A stretch of DNA of 64,000 nucleotides from a virus. The position numbers and the translations under genes were made by a program. The notes under the pieces were generated by a model. The model was given only the letters and a program-made list of their open reading frames with translations, did not search any database and was not told the origin of the DNA. Location: the IMG/VR virus record IMGVR_UViG_3300032246_001892, positions 27,287 through 91,286 of that record; one strand, given 5' to 3'. Positions 9,053 to 18,005 of the stretch are shown piece by piece. Every line of letters begins with the position of its first letter. Position 1 is the first letter of the stretch.

Positions 9053-9060
9053 TCTAAGTA
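9053..9060 (+). promoter_or_regulatory. Possible variant late promoter TCTAAGTA
   Basis: The segment before the ATG at 9067 (TCTAAGTATTCTAT) is a close variant of the one before 6499 (GATAAATATTCTAT) with the same 6-nt gap to the start codon. It matches the late consensus at fewer positions, so support is weaker. Confidence 0.3.
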
Positions 9061-9066
9061 TTCTAT

Positions 9067-11217
9067 ATGCCTCCTGATGCATTTAAAGAACTTTTAGCTA
9101 AATTAGAAGTAGCTGGTCCCATAAACTCTAAGGACTTTCTCAAAATCCTACTGGGTAACGACACTTCATCTCTTAATTTAAAAGATGAGATTAAAAGAAC
9201 TGTTTTAACTAAAGTAAAGGAAATAGTAGGTTCAACCTTTATTATAAAAGATGCTGCTGAAAATTCAGTCGAGCAAATTAAAACAGCTACGGATAATATA
9301 AAGAAAGCTGCAAAACAGTATGGTGTTGATCTTAAAAGAATTCAAACCAACATTCCTACAGTAGAAGTTAAATTACCTTCCACGCCATCTTCACAAGAAG
9401 AACCCAAACTTTACAAAACAAAACCAGATGAGATTAATTTAGGTGATGATACTATTCAAAAACTTGCTAAAATTGTAGGTTTATCAAATAAAGAATCAAA
9501 CTCCTTATTAAAAGGACTTAAGAAATCTATAGATGATGAGAATGAGCATTTAAGTGGATTGGACAAGTATCTATCGAGTAAATCTGGCGGTTTATTAGAG
9601 ACTCTCTACAGCTTCGGTTCTTTGCTTTTTAAAGGTGGATTGGCTTTATTAGCAGGGAGTACATTTGGTCCTATTATAACGAAGACCATTGATAATATTT
9701 TTGGTACTAATCTTACTGGGCTATTCTCACCATTTAGAGAATCTTTAGCAAAATGGCAAGGATGGATAGATGGATTTGGGAAATGGAGTACATTGCTTGG
9801 CTTAAAAATGATGGGAGCAGCTGCTTCCTTAACATCAAAACTCGCTGGTGGTGTGTTTGGATCCAAAGCAGCTAAGGCAGTTAAAGCCTCTACAACAATT
9901 GCAGCTAAGGCTGGTGGGGGTGTTGTATCACTTGCAGCTAAAGCAGTAGGATCAGCTGTTGCTAAAAAACTTTTACCTGCACCCAAAGCGTCTACTCCTA
10001 AAGCACCGGTGACTAAACCAGCTGTTAGAACTCTTCCTCTGCGTGATGCTAGAGGTCGATTCGTGAAGGCTGCTGCAAAAACTGCTACCAAAGCAGCACC
10101 CTCTCTTCCTAAGGTTATAGGAACTGTAGCCAAAGGAGCTGCTAAATTAGGTGGAAATCTTTTAGGTACTATTGGCAAGAGACTCCTTACTAAGATTCCA
10201 GGTATAGGTCTCCTCATCAGTGCTGGTATAGGTATTAAAAAATTAATAGATGGTGATATAGTGGGTGGTCTTTTAGACATAACATCTGGTATAGTGGGTT
10301 TAATACCATTTGCTGGTATACCTCTTTCCATTGCGATAGATCTTTTAAGTGCCAACATAACAGAAAAAGCAGAAGGTGATCCGAAACGAAAGGGCGCGGC
10401 TCTAGGCAATATGTTTGGTGGACTCATGTCTTGGATTAAAAATAAAATATTTGCTATACCAGGTGTAAAGGCTATAACTGCAATTGGATCTTCTATAATG
10501 AAAGGAGATTGGAAATCTTTCTTGAGTAATGTTTCCTTTTTAATCCCTTCTTTTGGATTCTTGTCTAATTTATTCAATGATGTTAAAGCAGGTATTACAC
10601 CCAAAGATAAACCTTTAACATTTAGTAATTTCTTTTCTAATATAGGAAAAATTCTAATGCAAACCGTTTTGAAGATGTTGCCAGAAAGTATTTTAGGAGT
10701 TAGTGTAAGAGCAAGAGCAGCCAAGCTTTTGGGAGTTGAAGGATTTGGAGAACCTACAGATGGCAAAACACCTCCAACCAAAGAACCTCCTCAAAACCAA
10801 CAAGAACAAAAACATTGGTGGAGCTGGGGTAAAAATAAAGATAAGCCGGCTGTTTCAGTATTGCCTCCAGCAGATGCAGCTGCTATCACAGCACTTTCAG
10901 CTTCTATAAATAGTTATGAGCAGGGTATAAATGCTGATAACGTACCTCAGACTCAACCGGTATTTCAAGATCCTGGTTTGAAATTAACTCAAGATTTACA
11001 GGCTCACTTAAGTTCTATGAAAGAGGTTATGTTTAATATGTCTAGTAATTTTAAAGACTTAAATCAAAATCTATCGTCACAGAGTGGGGGATCTTTAGTA
11101 AATATTAGCAATTCAAGTTCTAATCAGTCATCAGACTCTTATATAAGTGGATCAAGGGATCCTATATTTGATGCTCGTTCTGATTGGTGGAATATTACAA
11201 ATAGAAGAGGACAATAA
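9067..11217 (+). CDS. 29: Tape measure protein candidate (gp29-like)
   Basis: The 716-residue protein has a helical N-terminal third, a long Ala/Gly/Leu-rich hydrophobic middle (about residues 175-430) with several possible membrane-active helices, and a Ser/Gln-rich C-terminus. This composition, the length relative to a roughly 100 nm tail, and position between the gp26-like hub protein and gp48 indicate the tape measure, which is gp29 (590 aa) in T4. No enzymatic domain is visible. A membrane-active role during DNA entry is possible from composition but is inference. Confidence 0.6.
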   Translation: MPPDAFKELLAKLEVAGPINSKDFLKILLGNDTSSLNLKDEIKRTVLTKVKEIVGSTFIIKDAAENSVEQIKTATDNIKKAAKQYGVDLKRIQTNIPTVEVKLPSTPSSQEEPKLYKTKPDEINLGDDTIQKLAKIVGLSNKESNSLLKGLKKSIDDENEHLSGLDKYLSSKSGGLLETLYSFGSLLFKGGLALLAGSTFGPIITKTIDNIFGTNLTGLFSPFRESLAKWQGWIDGFGKWSTLLGLKMMGAAASLTSKLAGGVFGSKAAKAVKASTTIAAKAGGGVVSLAAKAVGSAVAKKLLPAPKASTPKAPVTKPAVRTLPLRDARGRFVKAAAKTATKAAPSLPKVIGTVAKGAAKLGGNLLGTIGKRLLTKIPGIGLLISAGIGIKKLIDGDIVGGLLDITSGIVGLIPFAGIPLSIAIDLLSANITEKAEGDPKRKGAALGNMFGGLMSWIKNKIFAIPGVKAITAIGSSIMKGDWKSFLSNVSFLIPSFGFLSNLFNDVKAGITPKDKPLTFSNFFSNIGKILMQTVLKMLPESILGVSVRARAAKLLGVEGFGEPTDGKTPPTKEPPQNQQEQKHWWSWGKNKDKPAVSVLPPADAAAITALSASINSYEQGINADNVPQTQPVFQDPGLKLTQDLQAHLSSMKEVMFNMSSNFKDLNQNLSSQSGGSLVNISNSSSNQSSDSYISGSRDPIFDARSDWWNITNRRGQ

Positions 11218-11219
11218 TA

Positions 11220-12209
11220 ATGGCTAAATTTAATTATTTTTATATCGACGAAGAAAGTACAGAAGTTAATAATCTGACTATAAAATACCCTATAGCAAGA
11301 CCTACAGGTAGTGGTACTGTGGATGTACATGGTACATTAAGATGGAAAAATTCTGGAAGTGTTGATGAAGTTCCTCGTTTGGTGTTGACAGAATATTCAT
11401 TAGATTATGGTGCTTGGACTTCTAATCTAGCTCGTTTATTAACTGGAGCAGCTCAATTGCAGCAAGGTCAATTAGATCCTTATCAAGCATTGTACACTGG
11501 GAATAAAACCGGTTTTTATTATTCATTACCATATCTAATAAGACCTGGAAGTTCGATAAGAGGTAATATATCCAATACTTGGTCGGATTCAACTCAGGGT
11601 ATAACCGATATGGCTAAAGGCATTTTAGGTGGGGGTTCGTCTAAAAAGGCATTTGATATGCTTACTGGAGCCGGTGATGTTCTTGGTAATGTATTAACAC
11701 CTGGATATGGGACAGAACCTGTGAAGTCTTTTGCTACTACTAGTGAAAATACAATAACAGTTTCGTTTCCTCTTTACAACACTGGATCCATTGAAGATGC
11801 TAATAATAATTTCAGCTTCGTAAGTTTATTAGCATTTCAAAATTTAAAAACCAGAACAACATTCTTATCGTATCTTCCTCCTAAAATATATACTGTCGAT
11901 GGTTTATCTGATGGAAGTGTTTATATGCCAGCTGCTATTATCAAAGAACTAAATATAGAATCTATCGGAACAACAAGATCAATAACAGATTTAGGAGGCA
12001 ATAGCAGTTCTGATGGTAGAACATTAATACCTGAAGCTTATAAAGTTACTATAGTATTTCAAGAATTATTACCTCAAAGTTCTAATATTATGTGGGGAGC
12101 TTTAGGCGGACAAAAGGTTAAAGTTATAGTACCTGGAATAAATCCCTATGCTGGATCGTCTGGATCAACAGCAAATGCTAATAATATAAATATATTGACA
12201 ACTGCATAA
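11220..12209 (+). CDS. 48: Baseplate tail tube cap gp48-like
   Basis: In T4, gp48 caps the hub and seeds tube polymerisation. The 329-residue product has segments typical of the family: FPLYNTG near residue 187, FLSYLPPKIY near residue 218, and the terminal PEAYKVTIVFQELLPQSSNI strand near residue 272. T4 gp48 is 364 residues. The ATG is 2 nt after the tape-measure stop and gp53 follows at once, so the three are probably translated from one late mRNA. Confidence 0.6.
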   Translation: MAKFNYFYIDEESTEVNNLTIKYPIARPTGSGTVDVHGTLRWKNSGSVDEVPRLVLTEYSLDYGAWTSNLARLLTGAAQLQQGQLDPYQALYTGNKTGFYYSLPYLIRPGSSIRGNISNTWSDSTQGITDMAKGILGGGSSKKAFDMLTGAGDVLGNVLTPGYGTEPVKSFATTSENTITVSFPLYNTGSIEDANNNFSFVSLLAFQNLKTRTTFLSYLPPKIYTVDGLSDGSVYMPAAIIKELNIESIGTTRSITDLGGNSSSDGRTLIPEAYKVTIVFQELLPQSSNIMWGALGGQKVKVIVPGINPYAGSSGSTANANNINILTTA

Positions 12210-12210
12210 T

Positions 12211-12570
12211 ATGAATAGAAAAGACATATCAACTTTACCAAAATTATCCTTATACAGTTTTGAGAATTTTTTAAACGTATATACTGATGCAGATACAAAT
12301 TACAATTTTTATAATTTGCAAAGAGCTATTAACGTAGTCCCTACAAACAATGAATCAGTAGAAGATGAATATGTTGTTACCTACTCAGATACCTGGGTTT
12401 CTATTTCTTATAAACAATACAATACTTTAGATTTATGGTGGTTGATATGTAACTATAATCAAATAGAAAATCCAACCAAAATGCCTACACCCGGAACAGT
12501 TTTAAAATTATTAAAATCTAAATATGTAGGGACCATATTATCGGAATTACAAAAACAGATTAGTCGATAA
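12211..12570 (+). CDS. 53: Baseplate wedge protein gp53-like with LysM-type domain
   Basis: The C-terminal half (about residues 55-110) has a LysM-like pattern: YSDTWVSISYKQY, then LDLWWLICNYNQIENP and a closing PGTVLKLL. This matches T4 gp53, a wedge component with a LysM-like domain, but at 119 residues the protein is much shorter than T4 gp53 (196). Order gp48-gp53 supports the call. The 3' end overlaps the convergent minus-strand gene by 11 nt. Confidence 0.65.
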   Translation: MNRKDISTLPKLSLYSFENFLNVYTDADTNYNFYNLQRAINVVPTNNESVEDEYVVTYSDTWVSISYKQYNTLDLWWLICNYNQIENPTKMPTPGTVLKLLKSKYVGTILSELQKQISR

Positions 12571-12970
12571 ATTTTTGGACGTCAAAAAAGAATCTCACCA
12601 TCATATGAGTTTCTGATATTTCTTTAATACTATAACAATAGATATCGTTGTCTATTTTAAAGTAAAAAGAATCTTGTATAATATCATTAAACATTTCATG
12701 CTCAAAATCTATTTCAGGATGATCATCTAGATATTCTTCTACTTCCTTATCAAAAATTTGCTCACTTCTACTTTCAAGCTTATCAATAGATTTTTTGAGC
12801 TTTAACCAAGTCCCTTCTTTGTCATTGTAATCCAGAAGGATTATGGGGTATCTACTTTTGTAGTTAAAAACCTTACTGTTTTTAGATAAAAACAAGTAAT
12901 CTTGGGGTATTTCTTCTAAAACCATGAGATAATCAGCAAGGTCATCCCTTTTCTTTTTTGATTTCACCAC
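12560..12970 (-). CDS. Hypothetical acidic protein
   Basis: Unrecognised 136-residue protein, acidic in the C-terminal half (DDHPEIDFEHEMF near residue 83) with a final beta segment. The longest reading uses a GTG start at 12970; the first ATG in frame is at 12925, so the N-terminus is uncertain. It is a lone minus-strand gene wedged between gp53 and the terminase, overlapping gp53 at the 3' end. Confidence 0.5.
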   Translation of the reverse strand: MVKSKKKRDDLADYLMVLEEIPQDYLFLSKNSKVFNYKSRYPIILLDYNDKEGTWLKLKKSIDKLESRSEQIFDKEVEEYLDDHPEIDFEHEMFNDIIQDSFYFKIDNDIYCYSIKEISETHMMVRFFFDVQKFID

Positions 12971-12986
12971 TAAATATTTATTAATA

Positions 12987-14870
12987 ATGCCAAAATTACC
13001 TAGAGACGATGATGATTATGAGACAGATCTTGATTCTGTTCCCTTGGATGAGATAGAAAATGGTGACATTTTAGTAGATGGCAAATATTTTCAAGGCAAT
13101 GAAAATATATTAAGACAGAACGCCACATTTAAATGGTCTGATGATATGATAGCAGAGCTTAAACTCTGTGCTAAAAGTATTTTGCATTTTGCGGAACATC
13201 ATTTTTATATTACTACATTGGATGAAGGTAAGAAGAAAATAGAACTTTATAAATATCAAAAAAAATTGTTAAAGGCTTTTAAGTCTAATAGATTTAATAT
13301 AGTATTATCAAGTAGACAGTCAGGTAAAACAACTACTATTACTATATATGCTCTTTGGTTAGTCTGTTTCCAAGCGGATAAAAGAGTTACCATTATAGCA
13401 AATAAAGAATCTACAGCCAAAGAAGTATTTGCTAGAATACGAATGGCATATGAACAATTACCGGTTTATCTCAAACCTAGTATGAAGTCTTGGCGTAAGG
13501 ATGGATTTTTATTAGCAAATGACTCGGCTATCACCATCAGTACTACTTCTGCTGCAGGTCCTCGTGGTTCTTCCAGTAATCTTTTAATTATAGATGAGAT
13601 GGCACATTGTCCTACGGAATTGATGAAGGAATTATGGAAATCAGCTATTCCCATTATTTCATCTTCTAAGAAATCTCAGATAGTGGCAATTAGTACTCCT
13701 AATGGAACTGATAACAAATTCTATGATCTTTATGAAGAAGCTTTAAAGAAAAATAGTGAGTGGAATTTAGAGAGAGTTGATTGGAATGATGTGCCTGGGA
13801 GAGACGAGGCTTGGAGATTACAAACAATAGCTTCTTTAGGTTCAGTAGAAGATTTCGAACAAGAATTTGGTAATGCATTTATACTGCCTGGTAAAAGCGT
13901 TGTAGATCTTTCATATCTAGATGCACTGAAAGCACAATCAAAAGATCCTATATTGGTTAATGATAATGGTTTTTATAAAATATATGAATTACCAAAGCCT
14001 GGTGATTTATATATCATAGGAGTTGACGTAGGTGAGGGTATAGGAAGGTCTAATACCGTGGCTCAAATTTTAAATGTAACTAATTTACAAAATATAAAAC
14101 AAGCGGCGGTTTATGCAACTAACTCTATGTCACCGTTTCATTTCGGGACAAAATTGATGAGTGTATTGACTGACTGGGGTAGACCTCCTATTTTAATTGA
14201 GAATAATAATAATGGTCAACAGGTATTGGATGTATTATGCCAAACTCACCAATATGAAAATGTTGTATCTTATCAATTTGAAGGTAACAGTAAACATTAT
14301 AACACTGAAAAGAGATTAGGTATTCACAATCATACTAATACTAGATACAAAGGCATTGCTAATTTTAGATACTGGATTAATGGATTAAAAGTAGTAGGTT
14401 TGAGTGATATAGATACCATATTAGAACTTTATAATTTCGTTAGACTTCCTAATTTTACATATAGTAAAAGAAGTGATAAAGATTTAGATGATAGAATTTT
14501 TGGTTTGATTTGGGCTCTTTTTATATTAGATCCTTCTTTAGTAACAAGATATTTTGTCGTGTCTGAATTAGATGATCAGGGAAGACCTCTTAAAATACAG
14601 GCATTGTATGACAATTCTGATATCATTTCTAAAAGTCCTCTTCTTATAGGTGGCGAATATAGTTTAGATAAAAATAAGAGATCTTCTGCTTTACCTAGTT
14701 TAATGCCTACTAAAGAATATAATGGCAATGCAGCTTTTGCAGATGAAGCTAATGATTTATGGAGATGGCTTCATACTCAAGCTTATACTGAAAAGGATAA
14801 ATTCCGAAAAAACCCAGATGAAGAAGATAAGTCTTCTATAGAGGAATACAGACCCATAACACTTTTTTAA
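12987..14870 (+). CDS. 17: Large terminase subunit gp17 (packaging ATPase-nuclease)
   Basis: Motor that drives DNA into the prohead and cuts it. The N-terminal ATPase has Walker A SRQSGKT at 109-115 (T4 SRQLGKT) and Walker B LLIIDE at 199-204. The C-terminal RNase H-like nuclease has the expected acids: D347 in VDVGEG, E405 in LIENNN, and a DDRIFG acidic motif in the last third. The length, 627 residues, is close to T4 gp17 (610). No small terminase is seen next to it, and in this genome it lies after the baseplate genes rather than before the sheath gene as in T4. An ACTAAATA segment at 12969-12976 could be a weak late promoter. Confidence 0.93.
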   Translation: MPKLPRDDDDYETDLDSVPLDEIENGDILVDGKYFQGNENILRQNATFKWSDDMIAELKLCAKSILHFAEHHFYITTLDEGKKKIELYKYQKKLLKAFKSNRFNIVLSSRQSGKTTTITIYALWLVCFQADKRVTIIANKESTAKEVFARIRMAYEQLPVYLKPSMKSWRKDGFLLANDSAITISTTSAAGPRGSSSNLLIIDEMAHCPTELMKELWKSAIPIISSSKKSQIVAISTPNGTDNKFYDLYEEALKKNSEWNLERVDWNDVPGRDEAWRLQTIASLGSVEDFEQEFGNAFILPGKSVVDLSYLDALKAQSKDPILVNDNGFYKIYELPKPGDLYIIGVDVGEGIGRSNTVAQILNVTNLQNIKQAAVYATNSMSPFHFGTKLMSVLTDWGRPPILIENNNNGQQVLDVLCQTHQYENVVSYQFEGNSKHYNTEKRLGIHNHTNTRYKGIANFRYWINGLKVVGLSDIDTILELYNFVRLPNFTYSKRSDKDLDDRIFGLIWALFILDPSLVTRYFVVSELDDQGRPLKIQALYDNSDIISKSPLLIGGEYSLDKNKRSSALPSLMPTKEYNGNAAFADEANDLWRWLHTQAYTEKDKFRKNPDEEDKSSIEEYRPITLF

Positions 14871-14873
14871 TAT

Positions 14874-15473
14874 ATGAACCAGACCGTTTTAAACAGAGCA
14901 CGCAGTGATAAATTTCTTTTGGTATTAGATTTGCCTGAAGCTTTAAAGAATTCACAAGATGCTGTGATGCAATCTAACTATAAACCAAAGCAAATACAAT
15001 TTACAGTATTTGGATCTCCTGTGCCAGAAATTTCTGTACCAGAGATTTCGGTTGCTTATGGTGGCCAATCAATGAAAGTTTCAAGTATGTCTCGTCCTTC
15101 ATATCCGCCTTTAGAAGTTAAATTCTTAGTAGATAATGGATATCAAAATTATTGGACTCTCTGGAAATGGTTAGATCTGTTTAACAATTCTAAGACCAGC
15201 TCGTCTGATTTAAATGCTAATGTTAATATGCATGGAGAAGATATCAGATTAACAAATTCATTAGAAAAATATATATCCAACTTTTCTCTTTTTGCTTTAG
15301 ATGAATATGATAAACAAATCATATCATTTAAATATAGTGATGTGTTCATTACTAAATTAAGTCCTATAAATTATTCATACCAAGATCCTTCTGAAATTAC
15401 CTGCAATGCAACTTTTGTTTATAATCAATTGCAGGTAGATCTTTTAAGAGATGTAAACGTATCTTCTTGTTAA
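14874..15473 (+). CDS. Tail tube-like baseplate protein
   Basis: A 199-residue protein with the tube-fold order: an N-terminal helix RARSDKFLLVLDLP, a beta strand with a duplicated SVPEIS motif near residues 54-60, GGQSMKVSSMSRPSYPPLEV, then an aromatic NYWTLWKWLDLF helix and a last strand ITCNATFVYN. It resembles gp19-family paralogues that sit at the hub in some myoviruses. It lies 3 nt after the terminase gene and 1 nt before the gp27-like gene, so hub attachment is plausible. The exact T4 counterpart (gp54 or none) is not clear. Confidence 0.5.
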   Translation: MNQTVLNRARSDKFLLVLDLPEALKNSQDAVMQSNYKPKQIQFTVFGSPVPEISVPEISVAYGGQSMKVSSMSRPSYPPLEVKFLVDNGYQNYWTLWKWLDLFNNSKTSSSDLNANVNMHGEDIRLTNSLEKYISNFSLFALDEYDKQIISFKYSDVFITKLSPINYSYQDPSEITCNATFVYNQLQVDLLRDVNVSSC

Positions 15474-15474
15474 T

Positions 15475-17088
15475 ATGTCTGAAGATTTAAAATATATACA
15501 TCAGATAAGAGACCAATATTACCATATAGAAATATGGTTATATAATCAAATAGAAGGCCAAGAGCCCTTTTTAGTTCCTTTCTTTTTTGTTAATTCATTA
15601 GCTATAGAAGAGACTTTAATGAATTGGCCTACTAAAGGATGGATAGTTTTAAAAAATGATTATGAGATGTTTGAAAGAGGTGCTTTAGCTACTATTAAAA
15701 ATAAAGAAGCTGATAGGCCTAAAGTGGATGCTCCTTATATTTTCAGATCAGATGGACGTAATAGAATTAGTATAAAGATATATCCAGTAAATAAAAAACC
15801 ATTAAAAGACAATGCTCGGGAGATAGCAGGTGATTTACCACCTGATCTTTGGGAAATGAATTATGACTTTGTGGTTTATGATATAGAAGATCTCCCTACA
15901 GAAGACCCTCAACGTAAATTGAGGAAATTATATTTTCAAGATGAACGTCTGCAGATCATGAGTGAAAGAAATTTAGAATGGTCTACTTCTTTATATGGTC
16001 CTAATAATGGCAACTCCTCAACAAAAGATATACAGAGGACTATGCCAGCTAATTTGGCACTGAAGTCTATAATAAGTGCAGCAGCATCAAAAGATTCAAA
16101 TCCTAATAATGCAGACATGAAAGTGGGGTATGATAGTTCAGGTTCTATAAAGGATCCAAATATTAAATTTGATAATTTTGGAGAATGGGATGAGGGCCCA
16201 TCGTCTATTATGACTAATGATTTAGGTACTAATATTTTATATACATCCCCAGCCAATTCTAACGCCTTACAGGATTTAAATTATGTTTATAATAATGCAG
16301 TAGGCAAAGACGGGTCACCTGTAATATTAGATTTTGGAAGATGGACGGAGGATAAGAAATGGCATTTAAGACCTTTATCTAGTTATTTTAAAAATGCAGA
16401 GGACAATCAAATAGAAAGACTTTTATTAGAAGATGGATTAGATGCTACTACTTCACCTCCATATATAGCTAGAGCTCCAGACGGTAATGGTTCAGATACA
16501 AAAAATTTCATATCGGGTATAGCATCAAGAATTAAAAAATATAAATTTGCACCAATGGTTTCATCTGATGATGCTCGTATAACTAATAGACCTGTATATA
16601 ACTACGATTTTAGTAAAGGTCAATTTAATTCGTATTTTAAAGGAAATAGAGCTGAAGATGTTTCTACTAAATTACAAGATTTGGCTAAGGAAGGTTTATA
16701 TGCGTATAACCAAAAAGACAGTCAACAGATTTTATTAAACATTAATAAAACCAAATCAACTGGTTTGATGACTACTAATTATTTTACTCCCCAGACATTC
16801 TTTCCCAAAAATAAAACATCTCTTAGTATGATTAAAGATGCTTTATTTTTAAATGAAGCATTATATTTTCAGGCTCCGGGTTTGACTTTTAGAACACCAG
16901 GTAAATTTATTTTCGTAGATAGAACTACATCTAGTGATCGCAACCCCTTTGACGATAGGTTCTTAGGCCAGTGGCTCATGACTAGAGTTGTGCATTTATT
17001 CACACAGGATAAATATCTCTGTGATGTAGTTGCAGTTAAGGTAGATTCCTTTTCAAAGCTATGGGATCACATGGATACAAAATATTAA
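15475..17088 (+). CDS. 27: Baseplate hub protein, gp27-like candidate
   Basis: The 537-residue protein ends with FLGQWLMTRVVHLFTQDKY and VAVKVDSF, a closing pattern seen in gp27/gpD-type hub rings where the last strands contact the sheath-tube interface. The middle (about residues 185-330) is polar and poorly conserved in look. T4 gp27 is 391 residues, so this would be an enlarged version. The spike-lysozyme gene follows about 2 kb downstream, fitting a gp27-gp5 hub. The assignment rests on C-terminal pattern and context. Confidence 0.45.
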   Translation: MSEDLKYIHQIRDQYYHIEIWLYNQIEGQEPFLVPFFFVNSLAIEETLMNWPTKGWIVLKNDYEMFERGALATIKNKEADRPKVDAPYIFRSDGRNRISIKIYPVNKKPLKDNAREIAGDLPPDLWEMNYDFVVYDIEDLPTEDPQRKLRKLYFQDERLQIMSERNLEWSTSLYGPNNGNSSTKDIQRTMPANLALKSIISAAASKDSNPNNADMKVGYDSSGSIKDPNIKFDNFGEWDEGPSSIMTNDLGTNILYTSPANSNALQDLNYVYNNAVGKDGSPVILDFGRWTEDKKWHLRPLSSYFKNAEDNQIERLLLEDGLDATTSPPYIARAPDGNGSDTKNFISGIASRIKKYKFAPMVSSDDARITNRPVYNYDFSKGQFNSYFKGNRAEDVSTKLQDLAKEGLYAYNQKDSQQILLNINKTKSTGLMTTNYFTPQTFFPKNKTSLSMIKDALFLNEALYFQAPGLTFRTPGKFIFVDRTTSSDRNPFDDRFLGQWLMTRVVHLFTQDKYLCDVVAVKVDSFSKLWDHMDTKY

Positions 17089-17089
17089 A

Positions 17090-17407
17090 ATGAATAGAGA
17101 TCAATTAAAAAATAGATTACAACAGACTCGTATTAATCAATTAGCTTCTTCAAATAAACAGCCTAATCAATTTCCATCCAAAATACAAATGGCAAAGAAT
17201 ATAGGTCAGAGTATTGTGAGAAACGTGACTAGTGTAGCAGCCGGAAACGGTCTCAAGATATCTGAAGAAGATGCTCAGTCTAGATTAGCCATCTGCCGCG
17301 GTTGTGATTTCTTTAATAAAGACCAAGAGAGATGTACCAAATGTGGGTGTTATATGGCTACTAAAACATATCTCAAGGCTGAAAAATGTCCTATTGGAAA
17401 GTGGTAG
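17090..17407 (+). CDS. Small zinc-binding protein with CxxC...CGC...C motif
   Basis: The 105-residue protein has a basic, Gln-rich N-terminal part and a C-terminal cysteine cluster: CRGC near residue 70, then RCTKCGCYM near residue 82 and a final KCPIGKW. Similar CxxC/CxxCGC/CPxGKW proteins occur widely in phages without a proven role. It sits 1 nt after the hub gene and overlaps the convergent kinase gene by 17 nt. Confidence 0.65.
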   Translation: MNRDQLKNRLQQTRINQLASSNKQPNQFPSKIQMAKNIGQSIVRNVTSVAAGNGLKISEEDAQSRLAICRGCDFFNKDQERCTKCGCYMATKTYLKAEKCPIGKW

Positions 17408-17984
17408 AGAAATATTTGTCTATTACTTCTATTGCCTTTTCTCTTATTAATTTTTCATAATTAATATTATCTTTAGTATAGACTACAACATCAGCCTCTC
17501 TTTTTATTATCTCATTATTAATTCTTTCGAATTCATTAGCAGGATTAAGTCCTTCTCTTTCTATATAAACTAATAATCCTTTCATTTCATTTTTTAACCA
17601 AAAAATTTCGTCTTTTGGATATTCTGTGTATCTCATATCTGTTATAATAGATATGTTATTGTTCCTGAATTCTTTATTACCTTGTAGATGCTCTATAAAA
17701 TAGCGTCCTTCTGTAGTGTTTCTCATTAATCTCCCGTACTCAACCATGATAGGTCTAAGCAAGGTTTTTTCATTATCATCTTGTGTATATAATGATATAT
17801 TAGTCTTGGATTGTATCAGGTCGTTTAAATCTTTACGTATATAATCACCTGCTATAGAAAATCTTTTAGCTGGTATGTGGTATTCTGTTTTAAAAACTTC
17901 TATTAAAGCCTTTCCTAAGGAATCTTTACCAGCTCTTGCATGCCCTGCTAAACCTATAGGAGGGTAAAATATGCTGTTAACCAT
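17391..17984 (-). CDS. 1: Deoxynucleoside monophosphate kinase, gp1-like
   Basis: Converts dNMPs to dNDPs for phage DNA synthesis. The P-loop GHARAGKD at residues 14-21, followed by a helix, and the internal VEYGRLMRN and DMRYTEYP segments match the T4 gene 1 kinase family; the 197-residue length is somewhat below T4 gp1 (241). It is a lone minus-strand gene between two late plus-strand operons, with its 3' end overlapping the zinc protein gene. Substrate range (normal or 7-deaza dGMP analogues) cannot be read. Confidence 0.65.
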   Translation of the reverse strand: MVNSIFYPPIGLAGHARAGKDSLGKALIEVFKTEYHIPAKRFSIAGDYIRKDLNDLIQSKTNISLYTQDDNEKTLLRPIMVEYGRLMRNTTEGRYFIEHLQGNKEFRNNNISIITDMRYTEYPKDEIFWLKNEMKGLLVYIEREGLNPANEFERINNEIIKREADVVVYTKDNINYEKLIREKAIEVIDKYFSTTFQ

Positions 17985-18005
17985 AAGTTATTATATTAGA
18001 TTAAT

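Noticed and set aside
9606-10781. Long open frame on the minus strand (391 codons)
   Set aside because: It lies fully antisense to the tape-measure gene; its Ala/Pro/Leu-rich product mirrors the Ala/Gly-rich composition of the sense strand and matches no family.
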